A DNA stretch of 64,000 bases from Pseudoxanthomonas sp. Root65 (GTDB lineage Bacteria > Pseudomonadota > Gammaproteobacteria > Xanthomonadales > Xanthomonadaceae), in assembly GCF_001427635.1 (NCBI RefSeq), contig NZ_LMHA01000002.1, forward strand, positions 124,001-188,000. The letters run 5' to 3'. Both the position numbers and the translations under genes were made by a program. The stretch's first letter is position 1. Each line of letters opens with the position of its first letter. Positions 1-7,209 of the stretch are shown in pieces. The notes beneath the pieces were generated by a model. That model was not told the DNA's origin. It searched no databases and saw only the letters and a program-made list of their open reading frames with translations.

Positions 1-41
1 GTTGCGAGCAGGGCAATGCTGGGGCGTGCGCGGCGCGGCAT
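1..41 (-). CDS. possible start of a gene leaving the window on the left
   Basis: Read on the minus strand from 41, the sequence opens MPRRARPSIALLA and is still open at the edge. A basic start followed by a hydrophobic run looks like the beginning of a signal peptide or membrane anchor. It would be divergent from the hydroxylase at 142. No ribosome site is visible before it and only 13 residues can be read, so it may be chance. Confidence 0.28.
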   Translation of the reverse strand, partial: MPRRARPSIALLA

Positions 42-141
42 GACGGAAATGTCAGGTTGGCGGCGGAAATGGCTGCGGTGCAGGGCGCGGGCGGCCCGTA
101 TCGTGCCGCCTCCCCCGTAGTAGAACAGAGCCATCACCGCC

Positions 142-900
142 ATGCCATCGCCCCTGGAACTCCTGCTTCATCCGCTGTCGTTCGCCTTCTTCGGCATGTA
201 TGCCGTGCTGATGCTGTGGGAGGCGATCGCCCCCGCCCGCCCGTTGCCGCGCATCGCGCGCTGGCGCACGCGAGGCCTGCTGGCGGCGGTGTTCTACTTC
301 CTGTTGTCGTCCTACCTGCCGATGCTGTGGACACAGTACCTGCTGCCCCTGCGCCTGTTCGACCTGAGCCACCTGGCGTGGCCGCTGGGCGGGCTGATCG
401 GACTGCTGGTCTATCAGGCGCTCGCGTATGCGTGGCACCGGGCGCTGCATGCCAGCGACGTGCTGTGGCGCTTCGGCCACCAGATGCATCACAGCGCAGA
501 GCGGCTGGATACGTTCAGCACCTTCTGGTTCAGTCCGGCCGACACGCTGGGCTGGACGGCGGTCGGCAGCCTTGCCCTGACGCTGGTCGTCGGCCTGAGC
601 CCCGAGGCCACCACGTCCGCCCTGCTGGCGGCGACGCTGCTGGCGATGCTGACCCACACCAACGTGCGCACGCCACGCTGGCTGGGGTGGTTCATCGAGC
701 GTCCCGAGATGCACTCCTGGCACCATGCGCGCGGCGCACACCGGTACAACTATTCCGAACTACCGGTATTCGATCTGCTGTTCGGCACGTTCCACAACCC
801 GCCCGGTTTCGCGCCGCAGACAGGCTTCCACGAAGGCGGCTCCGCGCGCGTCATCGAGATGATGATGGGGCGAGACATCGCACGCGATCCCGTGTCGTGA
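142..900 (+). CDS. sterol desaturase / fatty acid hydroxylase family membrane protein
   Basis: The 252-residue multi-pass membrane protein carries the histidine clusters of the di-iron fatty acid hydroxylase superfamily: HRALH at residues 99-103, HQMHH at 113-117, H172 and HSWHH at 191-195. These histidines hold the iron pair that oxidises lipid C-H bonds at the cytoplasmic membrane. Hydrophobic segments lie near 12-30, 45-70 and 80-98, with a further one at 135-170. Bacterial members act on sterols, carotenoids, ether lipids or sphingolipids; the substrate cannot be told here. No lipid-biosynthesis partner is adjacent, and the gene stands alone on this strand. The ribosome site is weak, but ATG 142 is the first start that keeps the whole fold. 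Confidence 0.85.
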   Translation: MPSPLELLLHPLSFAFFGMYAVLMLWEAIAPARPLPRIARWRTRGLLAAVFYFLLSSYLPMLWTQYLLPLRLFDLSHLAWPLGGLIGLLVYQALAYAWHRALHASDVLWRFGHQMHHSAERLDTFSTFWFSPADTLGWTAVGSLALTLVVGLSPEATTSALLAATLLAMLTHTNVRTPRWLGWFIERPEMHSWHHARGAHRYNYSELPVFDLLFGTFHNPPGFAPQTGFHEGGSARVIEMMMGRDIARDPVS

Positions 901-1008
901 AACGTGCGCGGGCGGATGAGGGTCGGGCGCCGCTTTCGATGGAGCGCCCGGCATGATCCGGGTCTTCGTCCGTCGGCCGCCTGTACAGCCGGCCCAAGGT
1001 CGCCCGCG

Positions 1009-1107
1009 TCAGGGAAACAGCGAGCCGCCGACCAGCGCCAGCGCCATGCCCAGACCCATAAAGGCCAGGCGGTGCAGGAAGGGGAACGGGGCGGTCGAGC
1101 GGTGCAT
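1009..1107 (-). CDS. small membrane peptide, 32 aa, unrecognised
   Basis: This short frame encodes 32 residues: MHRSTAPFPFLHRLAF, then a glycine/leucine-rich hydrophobic stretch (MGLGMALALVGGSLF) ending in FP. That is the profile of a single-span small membrane protein with a basic N-terminus. It lies 89 nt downstream of the redoxin gene on the same strand and could be the last gene of the MarR-exported protein-redoxin group. No strong ribosome site is visible. It is not recognised as any named family and could be a chance frame; the composition and position are the only support. Confidence 0.4.
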   Translation of the reverse strand: MHRSTAPFPFLHRLAFMGLGMALALVGGSLFP

Positions 1108-1196
1108 GGTGCAATCCAACCCTGAGCGGCGCGAACGCGCCGTGAAGCCCCTGTTCTCATTGAACGCCGCGACCGGGAAGGACCGGCCAACCGGGA

Positions 1197-1754
1197 TTAC
1201 GCAGGCAGCGCGCAGCCGGTTGCGTCGCAGTCGGCGGCTCCAGTGCGCTGGCGCTGCGTCTCGTCCATGGCTGCGATGGCCTGCGCTTCATGCACCAGCG
1301 AGGCGATCTGCGCGCCCAGCAGCAGGTCGCTGACTTGGCCGAAGTGCTGGTGGCGGATCCGGCCGTGCGCGTCGATCAGGGTCAGCGTCGGCGTGCCGCG
1401 CATGGCATAGGCCTGCATGGTCTGCGGGATCGGGCCGTGCGTACCGGGCCGGTCCACGCCGACGGGAAAGCCGATGCGGTATTCATGCAGGAAAGCCTCC
1501 AGCGCGACCGGCGTCATCGCCGCATGGTGTTCGAACACGGTATGCAGGCCGATGACGGCGACCTGCTCGCGCGGGAATGTGGCATGCACGCGCGCGGCCT
1601 GGGGCAGGCCATGCGAGACGCAGCCCGGGCAAAGCATCTGGAAGGCCTCCAGCACCACGACCTTGCCGCGCAGGCCGTCCAGGGTGATGGCGTGGGGTGT
1701 GTTGAACCAGCGGTCCACCTGCCAGGGTGGCGCCGGGCGATCAATGGCGTTCAT
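1197..1754 (-). CDS. TlpA/AhpC-type thioredoxin-fold redoxin with CPGC motif
   Basis: The 185-residue protein has a thioredoxin fold of the TlpA/redoxin kind. A strand (KVVVLEAF) leads into LCPGC with cysteines at 42 and 45 at the start of the first helix, and a cis-Pro-type segment GTPTLTLID follows near residues 118-126. There is no signal peptide, so it is probably cytoplasmic. The C-terminal tail carries a second cysteine pair, C176 and C181 (CDATGC), which could be a resolving or metal-binding site. It follows the exported EF-hand-like protein after 58 nt on the same strand and probably shares its message. The partner is unknown; redox work on a neighbour's cysteines is an inference. Confidence 0.8.
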   Translation of the reverse strand: MNAIDRPAPPWQVDRWFNTPHAITLDGLRGKVVVLEAFQMLCPGCVSHGLPQAARVHATFPREQVAVIGLHTVFEHHAAMTPVALEAFLHEYRIGFPVGVDRPGTHGPIPQTMQAYAMRGTPTLTLIDAHGRIRHQHFGQVSDLLLGAQIASLVHEAQAIAAMDETQRQRTGAADCDATGCALPA

Positions 1755-1812
1755 GGGGATGTTCTCGTGGGGCGCGACCGGCCCGAGAGCGGGCCGGTGC
1801 GAAGGAGCGGGA

Positions 1813-2571
1813 CTACTTGTTGGGCTTGCCGGGCAGGCTGAGGTTGCCGGAGGCGACCTTGAACACGTCGACCACGCACAGCAGCGGCGCGTGGACGCTG
1901 GCGTTGACGCGCAGGCCGGCGGTGACGCCGTCGAAGCTGCCTGCGGTGACCACGCCGATGTCGTCGAACGGCACCTTCACTTCCACCGTCTCGGCGTTGA
2001 GCGTGGGGCTCCAGCCGGGGCTGTCGAGCAGGATCGGGAAACCCGGCCAGGTCTTCGGCAGACGCGGCTTGCTGCCTTCGGGGATGTCGACCACGGCCAG
2101 CGCGCCGGGGCCGCAGACATCGTTGGGCTTCAGCACGACCCAGTGGCTGTGCCAGAGGTTGCCGTCGTTGTCTAGCTTGCCGTCGCCGTTCTCGTCGTAC
2201 AGCGGCGTGTCGTCGAAGTCGGGATGCGCGGTGACCGCCATCGCAAGGATGCCGGCGCCTTTCTCGAAGCCGACCTCGTACGGATCGATGGTGGTCGGCC
2301 ACACGTAGGAAAAGACATCGCTGCCGGCCAGTTTGCCGGTCGCGGCGGGTGTGCTCTTGCCCGCCTTGCCGGACACGGCCATGTGGAAGGTCGCGATGTT
2401 CTTCTCGGTGGTGATCTTGGTGTGCACGATGTCGAAATCGGCGGTCACCGCCTTGTTGGCCGCGGACGGGATGCCGCCGGTGTGGGCCTTGCCGTCGTGG
2501 GCGTGCACGCCGCCGATGGCCAGCGCGAGTGCGGCGGCCAACGCGAAACGTCGGGTAGTGTTCTGGCGCAT
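1813..2571 (-). CDS. exported protein with EF-hand-like calcium loop, function unknown
   Basis: The 252-residue protein begins with a clear Sec signal peptide (basic start, hydrophobic core, cleavage after GVHA near residue 24), so it is periplasmic or secreted. A segment at 126-136, DENGDGKLDND, matches the Asp/Asn-rich loop of an EF-hand or dockerin-type calcium site. The mature protein is otherwise probably beta-rich, with cysteines near 153 and in the last 35 residues. A good ribosome site (AGAGGAA) precedes the ATG. It sits between the MarR regulator and the redoxin on the same strand, suggesting a small operon. No named family is recognised; export and metal binding are what the sequence supports. 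Confidence 0.75.
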   Translation of the reverse strand: MRQNTTRRFALAAALALAIGGVHAHDGKAHTGGIPSAANKAVTADFDIVHTKITTEKNIATFHMAVSGKAGKSTPAATGKLAGSDVFSYVWPTTIDPYEVGFEKGAGILAMAVTAHPDFDDTPLYDENGDGKLDNDGNLWHSHWVVLKPNDVCGPGALAVVDIPEGSKPRLPKTWPGFPILLDSPGWSPTLNAETVEVKVPFDDIGVVTAGSFDGVTAGLRVNASVHAPLLCVVDVFKVASGNLSLPGKPNK

Positions 2572-2617
2572 AATCGAATTCCTCTTGCTTGCTCTCGTAG
2601 GGTGGGTGGGAGGTACC

Positions 2618-2657
2618 GGGCGGCGTCCGATGGCAGTCGGGCGCCGCCCATCTTTTT
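2618..2657 (+). terminator. strong hairpin with T-run, reading against the flanking genes
   Basis: On the plus strand 2618-2630 pairs with 2637-2649 (13 base pairs, one G-T wobble, 6-nt loop) and is followed by ATCTTTTT, the classic form of an intrinsic terminator. Both neighbours, however, are on the minus strand. In their message the same hairpin would be preceded, not followed, by a homopolymer. It may stop antisense transcription or act as an mRNA-stabilising hairpin between the regulator and the exported-protein gene. Confidence 0.6.
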
Positions 2658-2661
2658 CCGC

Positions 2662-3306
2662 CTAGGGCGGAGTCGGTTGACGGAAGCGCAGCACGCTTCC
2701 GTGGCGTTGTTCGTCGGCGGCCGGCCGCTGTTCCGCGCAGTCCACGCGCAGTTCCGCATCGCCGAACGCCTTGTCGAGGAACGCGCAGACGTGGGGTGCA
2801 TCGCGCTCGCCCGAGGCGAAGGGACGGAAGTATTCGCAGCCCAGGCAGGTCCGCAGGCCGGTGGCCAGGCCCTGTTCCTGCGCTTCGTTGACCAGCAGCT
2901 GGGTCACGCGCAGCAGCGCGCCGAGATCCGTGTCGCCCAGTGATTCCACCAGCGGGCCCATGCCCTGGTCGGGGCGCTGCAGCTGCGTGGCCATGCGCGA
3001 CCCGGCCGAGGTCAGCCTCACGCGTGCGGCGCGCGCATCGTCGGGATCGGGCGTGCGGCGGATCCACTGCTTGCCTTCCAGCGCCTTCAGCGAGTCGCTG
3101 AGGCTCGCGGCCGAGATCCCCAAGCGCTCGGCGATCTGGCGCGCCCGCATCCCGTCCTGCATACCCTGCAACATGCGCAGCACCGCGGCCTGGGTCGGCG
3201 GCAGCGAGGGTGTGCCGTCCTGGCGCCAGGACTGCGCGCGGACCAGCGAAGCGAGCTGTTCCAGACCGCGTGTGGCCTGCCTGCGTTGGAAGGGAGTATC
3301 GATCAT
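2662..3306 (-). CDS. MarR-family regulator with Cys-rich C-terminus
   Basis: The 214-residue protein has a MarR winged helix-turn-helix over roughly residues 35-110 (recognition part RLGISAASLSDSLKALE, wing TPDPDDARAARVRLT). A C-terminal extension carries four cysteines, C154-x2-C157, C174 and C190, spaced like a metal or Fe-S site; this is unusual for MarR. ATG 3306 is chosen because a TTGACT...17 bp...TAACTT promoter ends 7 nt before it, so the message is probably leaderless. A perfect 7-1-7 palindrome lies between the -35 and the start, suggesting autorepression. It heads a minus-strand group with an exported protein and a redoxin. Redox or metal sensing is inferred from the cysteines. Confidence 0.85.
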   Translation of the reverse strand: MIDTPFQRRQATRGLEQLASLVRAQSWRQDGTPSLPPTQAAVLRMLQGMQDGMRARQIAERLGISAASLSDSLKALEGKQWIRRTPDPDDARAARVRLTSAGSRMATQLQRPDQGMGPLVESLGDTDLGALLRVTQLLVNEAQEQGLATGLRTCLGCEYFRPFASGERDAPHVCAFLDKAFGDAELRVDCAEQRPAADEQRHGSVLRFRQPTPP

Positions 3307-3315
3307 GGCGAATAA

Positions 3316-3330
3316 GTTAGGACTCCTAAC
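3316..3330 (-). promoter_or_regulatory. palindromic operator inside the marR promoter
   Basis: GTTAGGA-N-TCCTAAC is a perfect inverted repeat of 7 bp arms around one base. It overlaps the end of the spacer and the -10 box (TAACTT) of the promoter reading into the MarR gene; the -35 TTGACT is 17 bp upstream of that box. This is the size and place expected for an autoregulatory MarR site. Confidence 0.7.
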
Positions 3331-3380
3331 TATATAAGTCAATGACCGCCCGTCGGCCCGTGCGGCAGCGGGGGGCAGGG

Positions 3381-3914
3381 TCACCATCGCATCATCGGCA
3401 GCGGCGACAGCGGGTGCCGCCACAGGCGCCGCAGCGTCAGCGAGGCCAGCCGGCGATGGAAGCCGGCGTCGGGGAAGGCGGACATCACCTCGCGTACGAA
3501 TTCCCAGGGCATACCGAAGCGCAGCGTGCCCAGGCTCACGTCGATCCAGTCCGCACGCCGGAACGCTTCAACGCTGGCCTGCATGCCCGCTGGCGTGGGC
3601 GTGATCTTGTGATGGTGGTCGATCATCGCGTCCACTTCCGGTTGCCATGCGGGCCGGCCGATGACCTGCAGGTGCTCCCGCGCCAACTGGCGCGATGGCG
3701 GCAGGTAGTCGAAGGTGCCGGCCGTCCAGATGCCCAGGTCATGGAAGGCCAGTGCAATGCCGAGCTTCTGCAGCATCTCCGTATCACCGGGCAAGAGTCG
3801 CCAGTAGAAGTTCGCCACCCGGTACGTATGGTTCCGGTAGCCGGTGGCGTCGGCGCCGAGGTGCGGCGCGTAGGTTTGCAGCAGGGCATCCAGCGTCGGC
3901 AGCGACACCAGCAC
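3381..3914 (-). CDS. HD-domain phosphohydrolase-like protein
   Basis: The protein has about 177 residues with an HD fold: an early histidine in YRNHTYRV, the metal-binding pair in AFHDLG, a further DHHHKI motif, and RADWIDV near the end. This is the metal-dependent phosphohydrolase pattern. The substrate is unknown; it lacks RelA/SpoT or HD-GYP features. The start is a GTG at 3914 (or 3908), 17-23 nt after the stop of the membrane protein gene, so it is probably translated from the same message as that gene and the beta-propeller protein upstream. The ribosome site is weak and the exact start is uncertain. Confidence 0.75.
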   Translation of the reverse strand: MLVSLPTLDALLQTYAPHLGADATGYRNHTYRVANFYWRLLPGDTEMLQKLGIALAFHDLGIWTAGTFDYLPPSRQLAREHLQVIGRPAWQPEVDAMIDHHHKITPTPAGMQASVEAFRRADWIDVSLGTLRFGMPWEFVREVMSAFPDAGFHRRLASLTLRRLWRHPLSPLPMMRW

Positions 3915-3931
3915 GGCGCGGTGCCGCCGTC

Positions 3932-4438
3932 TCAGGTCGCGGGATGGGGCAGCGGCGGACGGCCGCGTCGCAATGCCCGCACCTGCAACACCATGCCGAC
4001 CAGGAACAGGAGGAACGTCGCGCCCACCAGCGTCTGCAGCAGCGGATCCTGCGGCCCGGAGACCAGCGGTGCGCCGATCGGCACGCGGGTCAGCGTCTCG
4101 GTGAAACCCGGAATGAAGTGGAAGTACACGGTCAGCGTGAACGCGAGCGAGGCCGCCACATGCCGCCACGAGCCGAGCACGGCGTTGCGGCCCAGCAGCA
4201 CGGCGACGGCGAGCACGATCAGGGTCAGCACGGTCAGCCCGTGCGCTTCGCTGAGCTTGCCGGTGCGCATCAGGAAGAAGCTGGTGATGCAGGTGGCGAC
4301 GGTGAACCAGGTGTAGGCCTTGCCCAGGGGCGTCGCATAGCGGATGTCGTGGTAGCGCAGCAGCGCATAGAGGCCACCGAACAGCGAGACGAGACTGATG
4401 GCGGTGTGGAACCAGCCGAACGGCGTGATGTTGAGCAT
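3932..4438 (-). CDS. small four-helix membrane protein (DUF2306-like)
   Basis: The 168-residue protein has about four hydrophobic helices (near 8-25, 38-55, 66-85, 95-115) plus one at the C-terminus, followed by a basic tail RALRRGRPP. The pattern, with an early FHTAISLVSLFGGLYALLR segment and a helix beginning SEAHGL, recalls the DUF2306 group of predicted membrane proteins; this match is from memory and only moderate. GAGGAAC precedes ATG 4438 at good spacing. The gene lies 10 nt after the beta-propeller gene and just before the HD protein, so the three probably form one unit. Function unknown. Confidence 0.7.
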   Translation of the reverse strand: MLNITPFGWFHTAISLVSLFGGLYALLRYHDIRYATPLGKAYTWFTVATCITSFFLMRTGKLSEAHGLTVLTLIVLAVAVLLGRNAVLGSWRHVAASLAFTLTVYFHFIPGFTETLTRVPIGAPLVSGPQDPLLQTLVGATFLLFLVGMVLQVRALRRGRPPLPHPAT

Positions 4439-4448
4439 GCGATGTTCC

Positions 4449-5537
4449 TCAGGGGATAGGCGGCGGAGCGGGGAGATCGAACTGCATGAGATTCCAGTGC
4501 GTGACGTCTTCTTCCCACTCATCGCCGACCGCGGGGGTGAGGGGCAGGGCGAGGTTGGCGACGATCATGCGACGTCCCTGCACCACGGTCGCGGCGGGAA
4601 ACAGCAGTCCGCGCGGCGCGCCGTCATCGCCCACGCCGAGGAAATCGCCGGCGCGATGGCGCACGCGGCCCCGTTCGTCCAGCGCGACGAGCGTGTCGAT
4701 CTGGTTGGCCGACACCCACAGCAGTCCGTCATGGAACAGCAGGCCGTCGGCGCCGTACACGCCATCCGCAAGCACATCGATCGCGCCCGCCGGCATGCGC
4801 CAGCGCAGTACGCGGCCGTCACCGGCGTTGTTGATGTAAAGGATCGATTCGTCCGCGTTGAAGGCCATTCCGTTCGCACCGAAGGGCAATGCACCGGTGG
4901 TCGCGAGCAGCGGGTCGCGTGCGAACAGCTCGACGCGGCACGGTCGGCACGTCGTCGCGCTGGCGATGCGCAAGATTGCGCCCTGGAAGGAGTCCGACAC
5001 GTACAGCGTCCCGGCCCGGTCGAAGACCAGTCCGTTGATCGCGGGAAAGCCGGCCGATCCGAACTGGATGCTGTCCTGGCTGCCGTCCGGATTGTCGATG
5101 CGGCGCGCCGGCGGTGCGGGTGGCGTCAACGCGGTGAAGGTGGCGAGGTCCTCGATCGGCGTGTCGGCCGTGAACCGCGCATCGAGGCGCTGCAGTTTCG
5201 ATGCGCCGAAGTTCAGCACGTACAGCTTGCCGTCGCGGAACGCGATGCCAGTGAGGGGCGTCGCGCCGAAATCGCGTTGCGCCAGCAGCCGGCCTTCGGC
5301 ATCGAAGCGCAGCACCTGGTTCTTTCGCACCGTGGCCGGCTCGCGCGCGTCGAAGGTGCCGGCATAGACCTCGCCGCTGGCCGGATCGGTGGCCAGGCTC
5401 TCCGGGTGGCGCACATCGACAGGCAGCATCGCGAAGGGCGTCGTCGGCAGCCGTGCCATGTCCGTTGCCGCCGCCGGTGCGGCCGCGCAGGCGAGCAGGC
5501 CTGCGATGCACAGGATGGGGACGAGGCGACCGGACAT
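4449..5537 (-). CDS. exported SMP-30/NHL-type beta-propeller protein
   Basis: The 362-residue protein has a Sec signal peptide (MSGRLVPILCIAGLLACAAAPAAA) and then a repeating beta-propeller pattern of the SMP-30/gluconolactonase or NHL class, with blades marked by GIAFRDGKLYVLN, INGLVFDRAGTLYVSD, GMAFNADESILYINN and GLLFHDGLLWVSAN. It is thus likely a periplasmic binding protein or lactonase-like enzyme. GGAG lies 9 nt before ATG 5537. The fold does not fix the substrate, and there is no neighbouring sugar catabolism gene. It leads the three-gene unit with a membrane protein and an HD protein. Confidence 0.78.
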   Translation of the reverse strand: MSGRLVPILCIAGLLACAAAPAAATDMARLPTTPFAMLPVDVRHPESLATDPASGEVYAGTFDAREPATVRKNQVLRFDAEGRLLAQRDFGATPLTGIAFRDGKLYVLNFGASKLQRLDARFTADTPIEDLATFTALTPPAPPARRIDNPDGSQDSIQFGSAGFPAINGLVFDRAGTLYVSDSFQGAILRIASATTCRPCRVELFARDPLLATTGALPFGANGMAFNADESILYINNAGDGRVLRWRMPAGAIDVLADGVYGADGLLFHDGLLWVSANQIDTLVALDERGRVRHRAGDFLGVGDDGAPRGLLFPAATVVQGRRMIVANLALPLTPAVGDEWEEDVTHWNLMQFDLPAPPPIP

Positions 5538-5632
5538 GCGGAACTCCAGCGGCAGGGCAGCCTGCACGCTGGCATAGCGACGACGGCGGAGCTTGTACCG
5601 GCGTGCGGGGCCACGCCGAGTCGGAACACGAA

Positions 5633-5655
5633 GACGCCGGCGCGAGGCCGGCGTC
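5633..5655 (-). terminator. probable terminator of doxX
   Basis: GACGCCGGC and GCCGGCGTC form a 9-bp stem with a 5-nt loop, about 25 nt past the stop of the DoxX gene. Read on the minus strand the stem is followed by TTCGTGTT, a T-rich but imperfect tail. Confidence 0.55.
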
Positions 5656-5679
5656 CGTGGTGCAGCAGGACGAACGCGA

Positions 5680-6093
5680 TCAGCGGTTGTCGACGCTCCA
5701 GCCGCCGGCGCCGCGCGCGGCCAGCAGGATGAAGCCGCCGGCGATCGCGATGTTCTTCAGGAACATGATCTGCTGGATCTGATCGCCCAGGTTGCTGTGG
5801 AACAGCACCGCACTGGCGATCGAGAACGCGGCCAGCAGGCTGGCGACGATGCGGGTGCGGTAACCGGCAACGATGGCCAGGCCGCCGAGGACTTCCAGCG
5901 CAATGACCAGCGGCAGCAACGCGCCGGGGACGCCGACGGACGCCATGTAGCCGGCGGTGCCGGCGTAGGCGGCCAGCTTGCCGAGGCCGGAGATGACGAA
6001 TAGCGAGGCGAGCAGCGTGCGGCCGGCCAGATCGGCGGCGCCACGCAGGGCGAGAAGGCGGGTGGTGGACGGGACGGCCGTGACAGTGGACAT
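5680..6093 (-). CDS. DoxX family membrane protein
   Basis: The 137-residue protein has four membrane helices in the DoxX arrangement, with the family's RTLLASLFVISGLGKL segment near residues 25-40 and a GYRTRIVASLLA segment after the third helix. DoxX proteins are small inner-membrane proteins, some linked to quinone or thiol oxidative stress. AGGAG precedes ATG 6093. The gene is transcribed away from a LysR regulator with 112 nt between the two starts, a layout in which the LysR protein commonly controls the divergent gene. The exact reaction is unknown. Confidence 0.85.
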   Translation of the reverse strand: MSTVTAVPSTTRLLALRGAADLAGRTLLASLFVISGLGKLAAYAGTAGYMASVGVPGALLPLVIALEVLGGLAIVAGYRTRIVASLLAAFSIASAVLFHSNLGDQIQQIMFLKNIAIAGGFILLAARGAGGWSVDNR

Positions 6094-6177
6094 GGTGGAC
6101 TCCTGGGAATGGGTGGGTGCAGCGGGTACGGGGCGCAGGTTAGGTCGTCGCCATGCATCCCGGAAGCCTATATATTT

Positions 6178-6192
6178 CGATGAAATCCATCG
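6178..6192. promoter_or_regulatory. inverted repeat between doxX and lysR
   Basis: CGATG-N5-CATCG is a perfect 5-5-5 repeat inside an AT-rich patch (TATATATTTCGATG), 14 nt before the LysR start. Its size resembles LysR-type T-N11-A operators, so it is the best candidate site for control of both divergent genes. Confidence 0.45.
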
Positions 6193-6205
6193 TTTGAGGC
6201 GATAC

Positions 6206-7096
6206 ATGCTCGACGCCGTCACCCTCGACCAGCTGCGCACCTTCATCGCGGCGGCCGAGCAGGGCAGCTTCTCCGCGGCCGGGCGCAAGCTGCGGCGCGC
6301 GCAATCGGTGGTCAGCCAGACCCTGGCCAACCTGGAGCTGCAACTGGGCGTACGCCTGTTCGACCGCAGCACCCGCTATCCGCAGCTCACCGACGCCGGC
6401 CGCGCCCTGCTGGTGGAAGCGCGCGCGGTGGCCGAGCACATGGACACCTTCAAGGCGCGCGCCCGCAGCGTGGCCGAAGGGCTTGAACCGGAGCTCTCGG
6501 TGGCGGTGGACGTGATGTTCCCGATGCAGGCGCTGACCCGCGCCGCCGCGCACAGCGGCACCGCGTTCCCGCACACGCCGCTGCGCCTGTACGTGGAAGT
6601 GCTGGGCGGCGTGATCCAGCCGGTGCTCGATGGCACCTGCCGGATCGGCGTGGTCGGCTCGCTGCCGGAGCTGCCGGACGAACTGGCGGTGGAGCCGCTG
6701 CCGCCGGTGCCGTTCGTCACAGTGGTCGCTCCCTCGCACGCCATGGCGCGCGTACGCGGTGCGGTGCCGACCAGGACGCTGGTCAAGCATGTGCAACTGG
6801 TACTCACCGACCGCACGCCGTTGACGACGGGGCGCGACTTCGCGGTGCAGTCGCCGCTGACGTGGCGGCTCGCGGACCTCGGCGCGAAGCACGCGTTCCT
6901 GCGCGCCGGCCTCGGCTGGGGCCACATGCCGATGCACATCGTCGAAGAAGACCTCGCGGCCGGTCGACTCGCCCGCGTGCACCTCGCCGACGCCGACCCA
7001 CGCTACGCACAGATGCCGATGCGTGCGGTATGGCGCAAGGAGGCGCCGCCGGGGCCGGCGGGGCGTGCGTTCATTGCGCAACTGCATCAGGGCTAG
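6206..7096 (+). CDS. LysR-family transcriptional regulator
   Basis: The 296-residue protein begins MLDAVTLDQLRTFIAAAEQG and has the LysR winged helix-turn-helix in its first 65 residues (SFSAAGRKLRRAQSVVSQTLANLE). A substrate-binding domain fills residues 90-290. It lies divergent from doxX and probably regulates it, and perhaps itself, through the short inverted repeat between them. The start was chosen at the ATG that opens the family's conserved first helix; an upstream in-frame extension would overlap the doxX coding region. The effector is unknown. Nothing downstream on this strand is close enough to be an obvious co-transcribed target. Confidence 0.9.
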   Translation: MLDAVTLDQLRTFIAAAEQGSFSAAGRKLRRAQSVVSQTLANLELQLGVRLFDRSTRYPQLTDAGRALLVEARAVAEHMDTFKARARSVAEGLEPELSVAVDVMFPMQALTRAAAHSGTAFPHTPLRLYVEVLGGVIQPVLDGTCRIGVVGSLPELPDELAVEPLPPVPFVTVVAPSHAMARVRGAVPTRTLVKHVQLVLTDRTPLTTGRDFAVQSPLTWRLADLGAKHAFLRAGLGWGHMPMHIVEEDLAAGRLARVHLADADPRYAQMPMRAVWRKEAPPGPAGRAFIAQLHQG

Positions 7097-7209
7097 CGCC
7101 GCGTATTCAGGCGGATGAAGCCGTGTCGACATCGCTGACGATGCGTGCGCGCGTGTCAACGCAGGCACGGGCCGTGCGTTGAAACCGATGTCGTCTCTCG
7201 GAGCCCGCG

